64,000 nt of DNA from Lethocerus indicus. Taxonomy: Eukaryota > Arthropoda > Insecta > Hemiptera > Belostomatidae. Made by a program: the position numbers and the translations under genes. This document shows, one piece after another, positions 49,935-61,071 of the stretch (position 1 is the first letter of the stretch; every line of letters begins with the position of its first letter). The stretch spans positions 26,772,224 through 26,836,223 of the forward strand of contig JACDQD010000003.1 of assembly GCA_019843655.1 (NCBI GenBank). The letters run 5' to 3'. Below the pieces are notes generated by a model that worked only from the letters and a program-made list of their open reading frames with translations, was not told the origin of the DNA and ran no database searches.

Positions 49935-52900
49935 AAGCGGCAAGAATTTAAACGGCACGCCGGCCACTTCAATCGGCGAAAAACACCAAAGCGAAAGTGT
50001 TTGTTGGCGTTTGAGATATACCTGCGCATTGTTCACCATCGTAAAACTCGTACTGTTCTAGCACAATGAATACAATACCTCTGAGTGGAATGACGATTAA
50101 TTCTGTTTTCCAAAATTTTCACTTTATTCATTTTACGGCCCCGTTCAACTTTGTAATGAATCTGAGAGAGCTCCGAATATTGCGTTGGTATGAATGTGTG
50201 TTTTAGTTCTGTAGATTGATGGCCAAATGTGTCTAAAGGTGAATCAATTGGGCTTGCAAATTTGAAACGCGTGAGTTAATAAAAAAAAGCCAATTTTATA
50301 GAGGCTATCGACAGGAAAATTGGTCCCTGAACGAGATAGAAATTTGGACAGTGTTGAAGCACGCATTAATGCGGAGTGAAATATTTAGCAGAAAACAGAC
50401 AAAGCTGTCCAACCTTTTATCATCTGCAGAAGTTTATTCATTACTCCCATTTTCCGAAAAAAATTAATTTTAATTGGTATATCGGGAATATTCGTGTCGA
50501 TCATTTTGGTTGGATTTGGATTTCTTGGGAGTGTAGACTTGTAGTACTCATTGAAGTAAAGTTGAGCATTATATAAATGCCGGCTCGATTATCTTAGCAA
50601 CACTCTAGGATATTTGTCAGTTTATTTCGTTTGTCTACGCAGGGGTCGCTGCAAGGTTTCTACTTTATGTGGAGTTTATATGCACGACTCCCGTTAAGTG
50701 GCTGCACCTTCACAGCAGTGTACTGTGCTGATAACACGCCCCACCACATTACAATAAGGTCGTTCGTTGTGTCATTTTCCCGTTACCACGTGTTTCTGTT
50801 ATAGCAATTACGACAGGGGTTCTTGCTTTCAAGACGTTTGCCCAAGACTTTTACTTTACAAAGTATCTTTACTACTGTATACCTTGCAACTCAAGAATTC
50901 GCTGCGAAATCGGTTAGTTCCTTTCGTGTAAAATCGGTCTAGAAAAGTTTTACGAGTTATTGTATGGCATATTGTCATGCATATAAACTATATAGCTATT
51001 TTAGGCTTTTTTTGTCGACGAACAGTTTCGAGTTTAGTGCGAATTTGAACACTGGGCGCTGAACTTCTTGAAGGAAAACGTAACTTGCCTACTAGTCTAA
51101 GTAATTCTAATAGCATCCCAAGCCGAGCTAATTATTAGAGTGCACCTGCTCGAGGAAGAAACCGGTTCAGTAATCGACTCGGGCGGTAGGCGCAACCAGT
51201 TCTAGATGAATTTAATTCTCAATTACGCTTGTTTTCGTATATATTTTTTTAACTTTCTCTATAATCACAGGAGAAAGTATTGGGCTTCAAAATTTGACTT
51301 TTGTTACATCCTTCAATGGTTTTTATGACGATCTTTATTTTTGAGAAATTCCTTTGTTCTGTTAACATTCTGTGCCATATTCTATTATATTAAATGTGTT
51401 AAAAGGAAATATTCAGGGTTTGTTCGACTATGTGCGTTCCGTTAGCAGATTAGTGAAACTCTTCAGGCATCCTGTTACAACAGTCACTCCAGAGTTACAT
51501 ATACAATTATATATATTTAATAATTATTATTATTCTATAATTATGGTTACATTACAATTATATGGTTCCCTTTGATGCATGTGATTTTCGGTTCAATAGC
51601 AATACGCTCCACTGATTAATTCTGTCTCATCTGGTGTTCAGATCTGGATGCTAGTTTTACAGCAGTGTATACATGTATAACCACGTGAATGCGTCAGATT
51701 TATGTGACGGTAGATTTAATGGGTGTACATCCAAATCCGGCGTTAAGCAGGGACATATTGTTAGCTGAGTGTGGGTCTGAGAGGATCATGGTCGGAGCCA
51801 CTTGGCCCCTATTGGCCTTAATTATAATTGTGTTCATTGTAAGCCCGCCATGGCATCCATCCCATCTGCACCACTCCTCTTTCTCTGTACTTGCGGGTTC
51901 ACTTAATTCTTCATTGTGCCACACTTTCCTGTAGGAAATATTTTTTATCCTTATTTTAGTTTGGTACTTAAGCAACAGTAGTACTACTCGTTGTTGGTTT
52001 AACCCGATGTAAAATAATAAAGTGGTGGCATCTATCGAGAATATTATTTGCACGAAGGAATCGAAGGTCGCGAGGTCATTCTCTCTTCAGCAGTCGAGTG
52101 AGATTCCGAGGGGAAAAGTATTATACTAAATATGTAGAAAAACCTAGCTTCGGTTATGGTCTAGAATTATCCGTAAATTAAAAATATCAGAAATGTCATA
52201 TAGCTCTTTTTGTTCTACCAGTTTAAAGTTTTTATTTTTTCTTCTTTGGTTCTACACACTACAGTGGTTTGACCAGCCTCACCTTAAATTCCTATTCTAT
52301 TCGCGGCGCTTCCCACCTTAGCATCTGAATATCCTCTGATTCTATTCGCCTCCGGTGTTCCCTTCCAGTGCCTTCCTAGTCCCTCCTTTCATTTCCTTCC
52401 AACACACACCTTCTGCTATATATAATACATTTTTAATTCCAATACTCGTCTTAGCCATCCACATTTAATCCAGCCCATGGTCTGTACATTTCGATCATGT
52501 CCACATTTGAGCGCGTCCTCTGTATGTAATTTTATAATGATTTATTTATGGCATCTGGTATACCGTACCGGATAAATAGTCGTATACTGTAGTAGACCAG
52601 TTTCAAAATGGGTGTCCCGACGGTAGGTCTAAGTGAAACTTGCACGTGAGTGACTCGGTTGGTCGGGCTATTGTAGCTTGGGACAAAGCCGCCATTCGGC
52701 TGTCCGTGGTCAACGTAGGACAAGTGAAGCGCGCAATATGTAAACCGAGTGCGGTTTGACTGGCTTCCCTCGCTTTGACATTGTTTGCCCATTACCACGG
52801 ACTCTACCTCAACCTTCCATCCGCTGGTTGTTCTTAAAGTTGAATCCAGTTAAACATTGCAATACCTCTTAACGTTCTGTATTGAACGCTAAAATTTCCT

Positions 52901-55900
52901 ATATTATAAAACAGACAGTAAGTAATTGAAGATTAACTTTAGTGTTAAGCGCAATCTTGCTTTGAGGTCCAGTTTGTTTAATAAGTTTCCACTCATTGTT
53001 ATAACGAATAGATTTTTTTAACCGAAAGCAGTTAGCCGAAAGTGGTCTATGCGGGCCTCTCGTTGTCCCGCTAGCATCAAGTAGTAATGCTAAGTAAATA
53101 ATTTCAGTTATTGCTTCTGGCACGCTTGTTTATTTTCTCTTTTATCTGGGCGTGGCCTAGGCTGTGCACTGTGTACGAACGAGCCTGTAACGGGGGAAAT
53201 GCCGTGTTGAATCTAGTCTCCCCGTACATAAAATACGTTACAGGGTGTCGCGAGAATTTGATGGAAGTAGGCTTGAGTGAAATTGAGTTGAAGTGGGAGT
53301 GGAATTGAAGAGTAGGGAAAGTAAGGGGGAATTTATCGGTTAAATCCCGGGGGAGAAGTGACTGCATAATGGAGACGGGCCCCATCCCTCAGGACCCTCA
53401 GATCTGTCTCCTTCCACGCTTCAACCGTACAATTAACATTAGAGATAGGTACCAAGTTTATCTATTAGTGTCCGCAGCGCTACGTTGCCAACTAAAACCA
53501 AGAGGTGTTAATTTTGACTGGTAACATTTATAATCTCAAAATGTATATAAATATTATAGTATTTTTCATCGTCAAAATGCGGAGTTCGAAAACCTCTTTA
53601 AAAAATTAAAATACGCCACTAAGAGTAAGAAATAAGTATTATTGCCTTCCAGCATTTCCATCACACAGACGTTAATAGGAATTTGACCAGGGGGTATAAA
53701 ACACTAATCTTCTCTTAAATTTTTACGAGTCCTCACTTAATTTAATAATCGCGGTAAATTCTGTATGATATCAAATATGCAATTTGCGATGATAGTCAGA
53801 TACTGGATTTCTAAAAGTGAGAAACCTATTGGCGAACCTACAAGGTCCGAAGTTAGTTTATATTGCCATCATTCGTCATACAATCGGAGCTGTACGAAAG
53901 TTGAGTACCTCAATGGTAGTGAATTAACGTGGTAGGTAATAATGCTTAGGTACTGATCGATACCTGTTCGTACCTATTATCGCTGGTCTGTTTTATCTAG
54001 GCATCTGTTAACGATATCTGTTTCCAGTTTTCAGCGAATTGCCAATCGTGGTCCGTAGCTCTTCGCATATTTCCGTTCGATTTCGAATTTTGTTCTTACC
54101 GAATTAATATTTTTGCAGTGTAATAAAACAAAAAAGTTTTATTCTGTTGCGTTCTTCGAAATGAAATTTTAGTCCAGTGTATTAAAAATTGATCGAAAAT
54201 ACTTCAGTCGTTGACAGTTGTGGACCTTTGTGTAGATACAATATCATTTCCGCAGAGAAATAAATTGCCATAATTCAAAGGAAAAATGTTCGTTCTTATC
54301 TAAACGTCGCTCTGGAACCCCCATTTTATTAAAAACCTTCTGCATTTTTCAGAAGGTCGCGGGTATTTCATTTCACAGAAGAATGAGTTTTAATCTCCTA
54401 AATAAAATATAAAACAATTTACGAATCAATTTTTTTATCTGAATGTTAAATACCGTGTTCTAGTCGTATTATTTCCTAATATCCATTTCAACGACCATAT
54501 CAGAACCTATATGCTTCTACAGACTTGTTTTAAATAATTATTATTTTGTAACCATTTTATAGTATTGACGTAGTTCACCTTAGACATTGGCGCAAAACCG
54601 AAACAGTTCTAGCGTAAGATCACTTACTCGAGAGGAGACTTATATTCCCAGGATATTCCAAACACTCGCAGGCCCCAAAACGACTATGATGTCCTTCTCC
54701 AATTGAGGATATCCTGCTGTTAATTTGTCCCGTTAAATGATTAATGATCTCGTGAGAAATATTGACGCCGCGTTAGAAACATTGCAAACTGCGTGACCTT
54801 TGTTTGGACTTAGATTACTGCGTGTCATCTTGAGGACACCCCAATTTCGATTTTAAACTCTTTACATCCAGTTAGAAAAGAAATTTTTTTTACCAGATTC
54901 TTGCACGGGATGTTACGAAATATATCCCACGGAAAGGAAGTATGTAGCGAATGTGGTTAACCTTCGCAAAATGAATTCGCTCTCACGGGTGGAGCAATGG
55001 GTTAAGCGATCGGTACCCTCGGAATTGGCCAACTTTGCCAATGCTTGCCTCTTGAGGTTTTTCTGCCTTTACAAATCGGCCTCTACAAGTCTTTACTGAA
55101 AGAAAAATTATGTCAACGGAAACCAGTGAGTCAGATCGCATCTACAGCTGTTTTGCAGGTGTAACTAGTATGCAAATGAATAGTGGTAACAACAGTTTGC
55201 TTAAAGAAGTAATCCCTATTCCGAAGGTCCTGAAATGAATGAGGGATCCGGATGGAAGGAAAAAAAACATAAAAAATAAGAACACCTCAAGGCCCAAAAT
55301 TCACCGCCTCCCCCAAATTAATCAAATCGCGATTAAACGACGGTGAATTCTTCGTTCACCCGCGTCAATTACCGCATTTAAAAAAAAGGCTTCTCCATTT
55401 GCACACCGGCGGCCTGCCCGTTTAATTTGCCGTCGGGACGTTTAATTAATTCCTCCTGTCGATTTCAATTCCTTCCAAAGTCTTTAACTGTATTTAATTT
55501 CATTCTACCGTATTTTCATTTTAAAGGGAAATTGCTGCGAGTTTCCAGGAGGAAAAATAAAACGGGGGTATAAGTGATACGCGCTCGGAGGCGGATGTTT
55601 TTGTGTGCAGGACAAAACAGGTTCTCGTCAGAGGGAAATTTAATTGGTGGTTATTGAATTTTACTTAAATGCCGGAGTAGATGCCGAATATTACGGCGCT
55701 TCATCAAAATATTGTTTAAAACATACATTGTCTTTTGCCTTTATTGCTTATGAGTAAGTTTATACCACAATAGCAGTGATATTAGCGTAATACAAATTTG
55801 CATAGATAGATCTTGTCCGTTTTATACCTTATCAGCTTAAAGCATTTACCGCTGGATGCGACGTAATTCTTTCTTTTCTAATATTTTTGACTCGACATCG

Positions 55901-58900
55901 TGTACTGTTCTTAAGCTAATTTAGTCTAAAACCTCCGGGGAATAAATGTTGTAGTTCTGCTGCGAGAATAAATTTCACACCGCTAGCAGCCAACAATTGT
56001 TAACTTTTCATTATCGGTTAGAGAATATTTGATCTACAAGTTTTGTAACTATTTATCTGAAATGTAGAAATCTAGTGGTGGGGAATGTGCGTGAGAACTG
56101 ATCTAGTGTATTGGAGTGCAGTGCAAATTAAAGTAAACTCGTTGCGATAAGATTGTGAGTAATGATTTCCTGTAGTCTACTGTCGTAGAATATTGTTGTA
56201 ATTCCTATTATTACTAGCAAAAAATATCATAGATATTTTCTTGTGAAATGCGGTACGTTATGAAATGTACGGAACTGTGAAAAATGAATGAATATGTCGT
56301 CATAATTATGATGTATGATGACAAGTGTCAGGCTATTGATTCACCGTGTGAATATGGCGCGGCTTTCGCCAGGTGTGAACGTTGAAAAGATAACCTCGAA
56401 TAAAGGAGGATCTCTTGCCAGTTGTAAGGTTGTTGCGCCGGGGGGGTCACCAAAGTTTAAGGCTATGCAATCGTGACTTATGCAACCAAAGTACGAAACA
56501 ACTGTACTACCGCGGTTATAGCGGATGGCGAGTTATCATCAGGATAATTCGTATAGAGCCATCAAAATTCTGCCGTAACGTACATTGGCCAACTCGATCG
56601 TGAATATCCGTCTACTATACCTGTGGGAATAAGTCGAAATATTGAAATAGTCGGATTGTTTATTGTGTCATATCAGTAAAGGGCAAGAACGTTTTTATCG
56701 TTACCGCTTGGTAAATATTGTTTAATCTTAATTGTTTGTATTTCAACTATTTTTTCCTGTTCAATGTAATGGAAAACTGTTGCAGACGTTTTTTACCTTC
56801 GGTTCTATCGATAACAAGATGTATTATATAAAAATTAGGTTGTTTTAATATTGGAAATTCCTGAAGGTATTTTCAGTTCTATTTAATGCCGGTCTAACAC
56901 TTACAGTAAAATTATTTCTGCGATAAAATAAATTTATAATTTTAGTGGTAATTTTTACGATAAATTCGACCGATTTTAGTGCCAGTTTGGTTTGCACTAT
57001 GAGTTTTTTTATTTAAATGAGTTTATGTTTTAAAATATTTCTTTTTCTTTTAAGGAAGCGCTATGAATGTTATACTACTGTAGTAGGTAGGATAGTTAGG
57101 GCCTTGAAACCTTAAATAAGAATGGACGTGAGTGACTGGCTGTTTACCTCGTTGACTGGGACTGATTATATGTGGGCGAATGGGTTAATGTGCCGTCGCC
57201 GGCCACTGCTCCCAGTTGCATTCTAAACACTATTGCTGAGAGCTCACCTATGGAATTCTTCACCTTCTCGCGGCAATTCCAGTAAATTGTAATCGTATCG
57301 TAAACGCAAAGTGCAATATAACTGACATTCGAATTTCAAAATTGGCGTTCGGATTGACCGAGTACTGTAAATTTTACGTCGACGTAACTACAAATTTTTT
57401 TTAATGATTATACCCCCGATCATATCCATGAGCAATACGAACGGCACACGAGCCTATAACTACGAATTACCTTTTCAGGCCTATGTACTGCTTAATGCGT
57501 ACAATAGGCGAAACACATGCCCAGCGTGTAAATCACTAAATCGTTTAACTGTAGGACATAAGAAAAATAACCGCTTCATATATCACATTTTTTGTGTTGG
57601 GCCTGTGAAAGGTCTCGTTGTTTTCCAATTTTCACTTTCAATAAACATTCCCTCCTAGTGGATAGCCTTGCGCCACCGATCTGTCTAATGGGGCACACAG
57701 GAGAGTTGCATAACGAGTAGAGTAATGCCGGACGAGGGCCCCACAGGAAATATCCCCCATCCCGTATGTTATAATTGGAATTCGGACGCGTGAATGGACG
57801 TCCGACGGGAAATTCCCTAAACCAATTCACGCTCGAAACCTCCTCCGGCCGGGCGATAGTCTATCGGCAATTTACAATTGTGCAATTGGGCGTTACTCCG
57901 CCGCTCGGTCCGTGAAGAATATTACGTTTAGAAAGTGTCAGGGCTTACATAATGGCGATCCGGGCCGGCGCGCACCTATAGCTTTCCTGTGCCCGACGAT
58001 ACAGAAGAAAGGATACCGCCGTGAGAAATAGCCGATTACAGAGGAATGAGTTTACGAATCATTAAGCGGAGTTTACGTCGGAAAATCTTGTTGCGGAAGG
58101 ATCAACAGGGAAACGGTTTGTTCTTTGGATAAAATGTATGTTTCTCGTTGTGAAGGAAAATTGATCCTGTTATAATACGTCTAGCCTAGAGGATCAATAT
58201 CACCGGTCTATGATCCGTAGTCAATCGGAGCGTTAAAAATGAATTCACATTTTTTCATTAGGTAGCCTAAGGTAACCAACCAGGAACGAATTCTGTGATA
58301 TACAATATTCCGACTTTAGATAACTTTATGTATAAATACATAGCTGTCGGCTTGTAAAGCACTAGGGAAAGAGATGTGGGGACAGGAGGCATTTAGAAAT
58401 TGGGGGGGACAATTGGGGCACGTACACCTGCGGGACAGGTGGCCTTCCCCTCTCTACACTCCTCAACATTAGACTTCAGCCTAGTCTAAATATAACACTT
58501 ATTAATATTGCGTTGTTTCACCTGTAAAGTTTTCAAGTGACTAGTTTTTTCATTTGTCTGTTGCCAGTAGAAATTTACTCTGTGATAGAATCAACACGCA
58601 AAACACGTGTTTGGTTCCAAACATTACGAAAACATTTTGTTATTTTCAGTCCTGTTTCAATTTTTTATATCATGTAATATTTTATAAATGTTGTAATTGT
58701 GACGGTAAAAGGTCATTGATATGGTTCAAGTTTAACTATCAGATGGTTTGTTCATAAGTGATCAATAAAGCAATTATATGAGTTTAATCTAAAACATTTG
58801 AAATTAAAAGTTAACGGCATAATAATGTTTACTACCTGCTAAAAATAAAAATTAAAAGTTCGTATTGTAACTGTTTAGTCATGATTAGTAACAAGCGGTT

Positions 58901-58965
58901 TAACAAAGTGAGCCTTGTCAAGGAAGTCACATATTAGGAGATCCATGCGGCCCACACATATTTCC

Positions 58966-59004
58966 ATGGGGTAGTCCTCCCCCACCACCGTAGGACTACC
59001 CCAT
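58966..59004. repeat. Perfect 13-bp inverted repeat with 13-nt loop
   Basis: ATGGGGTAGTCCT at 58966-58978 is the exact reverse complement of AGGACTACCCCAT at 58992-59004. The loop, mostly C with a few A, contains no G except near its end. Transcribed from either strand it would fold as a stable stem. There is no precursor-length extended pairing, so a microRNA is not supported. Confidence 0.85.
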
Positions 59005-59574
59005 TCTTTTAAATATAAAGTGAAACTACACGAAAAAATTCGAGGTAGATAATACCGCTCTGTGTAAAACCCTGAAGTATGCCTCGCTTGGAAATTCTCG
59101 CTCGTCCCGTAAAATAAAAATCAGCTTCCAGCGCTGAAAAAAACATTCCTCGGAGCCGACGCATAATCTCCGCGTTAAAAATTTAACTGGCACTGGCAGC
59201 TCTCGGGCATCATACCAAACGCCTGGAGGGGTGCTGTAAATATTTAAAGCTTAGGCCTACTGCCCTGTTACCGTGCGAAATAATTCACACCCCGAAAGAC
59301 TGAAGCGGGATTTTATAAATAGTTACGAGTTATCGTTTCCCAGACATTCATTATGTTGTGTAAGTAGGAACTCGGTGAGTTCAAAATCAAATTTGTTTAC
59401 ATTTAATTTGGAATTAACTAGAGTTACAAGAGGGAATTTATAACGTTTAACATGTTATGATCATGAACCATTTCCACAATAATTGTTGGCCCCAAATAAT
59501 ACAATGAAGCATGTCTTATAGGAGAATTAAAGAATTATTGTAGGCAACTTTACTTTTCACCTCGGGGTCGATCG

Positions 59575-59765
59575 AAACTTGGGGGACCGGGAAGAACGGT
59601 GACGGAAGAAATGAAACAAGGAAGAAAAACAGATAGCTTTAAGCTCAAAAGAGAAGTAAAGTCTTGACCGGAGAGGCAGTCCAAAGTGTGTACCGTAAGA
59701 GGAGAAAAGCAGAAGGAGGTGGAAGTCAGAAGGAAAGGAAATTCAGCGAATCAAAATTTATGAGC
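59575..59765 (+). repeat. Purine-rich tract upstream of ratchet junction 2
   Basis: About 190 nt dominated by A and G on the plus strand, with many GAA/GGAAG units such as GAAGAAATGAAACAAGGAAG. It lies about 1.3 kb before the second recursive junction. It resembles clusters of exonic-enhancer type sequence, but no exon is visible here. Confidence 0.5.
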
Positions 59766-60570
59766 CGAGTCCGTCCTCGGGCATGAGAAAAAAGTTTGGA
59801 ATAACAAGCCACTCTCCGGAGGATACTTACAACTGGAACTACCTATCGGCTAAACAGTTCTGACGTTTTGGCTTAGCGCAGCTAGACTTACTTTTATACT
59901 GGATTGAAAAGTAGCAGTACCAACCGTTTCAACGTGTATTGGGGGTGATCAAAGTGATCGCGATAATTTTGTGGTTCTAGGAATCAAATTAGGAACTTAG
60001 GATCCTACATTCAAAATTAATCTATAAGTACATATGTTTTCGGAATTTTCGTAATAAGTCAATGTAAATATTTTATTAATTAACGAAATTAGTTAACGAA
60101 GACCATGTGTATTTCCATTCACAACTTTCAGATTATACAGATATATAAATATATATATGGTGATATGGAGCACCAAGAAAAAATGTCGAGGAACACAGGA
60201 AGATTGACGTCGATACTCATCCAGTTATTTTGCGAACACATATAGAACAGAAATTATCAGTCATAATCGGGAAAAGAAGCGGTATTCTACCGAGGACAGA
60301 AGCTGATTTTGTGCGTGCCCTATTTAAGGCTTCACTTTGGGTTACCTTCGGACCAGGGTTGTCCTAAAAATTTCAACAGTTTAGAAACCTTCTAAGAACC
60401 AGCTCGCGGCTCCGAGAAAAGATGTTAAATTAACGCCTATAGTAAGGGAGCGTATATTGCTTTCTAGCTAAAGAATATGTGCCCATATAGATTCGGGAAT
60501 ACCGTTTAGTTTCGCCTGCTGGTTCTGTTTGAATGGCTTAAACTTGTCAGTAGGCAGACATTTTTTGTTT

Positions 60571-60604
<34 letters not shown>

Positions 60605-60606
60605 GG
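60571..60606. repeat. (TG)n microsatellite
   Basis: About 13 TG units, interrupted by TATG and continued briefly. Open frames across it on both strands are artefacts. Confidence 0.95.
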
Positions 60607-60996
60607 AAAAACACCTGGGGAGAAAAACCATTCGATACGCTGTTAGCCATTGGCCCAATAAAATCCGGTTCGGTGCAGAAAAAAAAAGTTCGAAAATTCG
60701 GCGCGCTATCTCCGATACGGGCTCTTTACACACTCAGATTATACAAACACGCCGATACCACAAATATAAATATGTAGGTTTAGCGGTATCTTGACCCGTT
60801 AAAAAAACAAAAAACGAAGGGTGATTACATTGAATGAAGAAAATTGTGATGAAAATATATAGATATGCTAATGCTCTCGATTCTATAAACATTGCCGTAT
60901 TAAAAACAAACCAGTGTACTGGAGTAGAGTGAATCTATAATAGTGAATAATTGTATCTATATTTGTATCTTGATTATTATTAATTAAAGTATTAAA

Positions 60997-61021
60997 ATAT
61001 TTTTCTTTTCTTCAGGTAAGT
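60997..61021 (+). other. Recursive splice (ratchet) junction 2, zero-length exon
   Basis: The pyrimidine tract ATTTTTCTTTTCTTCAG ends at 61015 and is followed at once by GTAAGT (61016-61021). It is the cleaner of the two tracts, with possible branch points in the TTAAT sequence at about 60979-60985. It lies 24.1 kb after junction 1. The site is seen directly; its use as a ratchet point is inference from the known family of such sites. Confidence 0.75.
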
Positions 61022-61065
61022 GATGTTAATCCACTGCATAGCCGTAGAATATAAGCATCCCTCTA
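61016..61065 (+). other. Potential RS-exon 2 (50 nt, poison if retained)
   Basis: The 50 nt from the ratchet AG to a second donor, GTAAGT, at 61066-61071. With the phase-1 carry-over it reads GGT AAG TGA, a stop at the third codon. The length is not a multiple of three. The same arrangement as at junction 1 (second GTAAGT 50-58 nt downstream plus an early phase-1 stop) strengthens both calls. Confidence 0.5.
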
Positions 61066-61071
61066 GTAAGT

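Larger units (their letters stand above)
37003..60990 (+). other. Long intron, second recursive segment
   Basis: 24 kb without a convincing exon on either strand. GC-richer blocks embedded in AT-rich DNA include 38100-38420, 41590-41960, 42880-42970, 44560-44720, 46780-47040, 49010-49260, 49780-50000, 55240-55680, 57830-58090 and 59040-59280. Several contain homeodomain-type TAATTA/ATTAAT cores and could be enhancers (inference). No transposase, reverse transcriptase or RNA gene was recognised. The longest ORF, 135 codons at 49654-50061, has no domain and overlaps three other frames. Confidence 0.5.

Noticed and set aside
54985..55050. tRNA-like A-box sequence (TGGAGCAATGGGTTAAGCG).
   Set aside because: No B box or acceptor stem follows.
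57070..57095. Possible third ratchet site (GTAGTAG followed by GTAGGA).
   Set aside because: No pyrimidine tract and the donor is poor.
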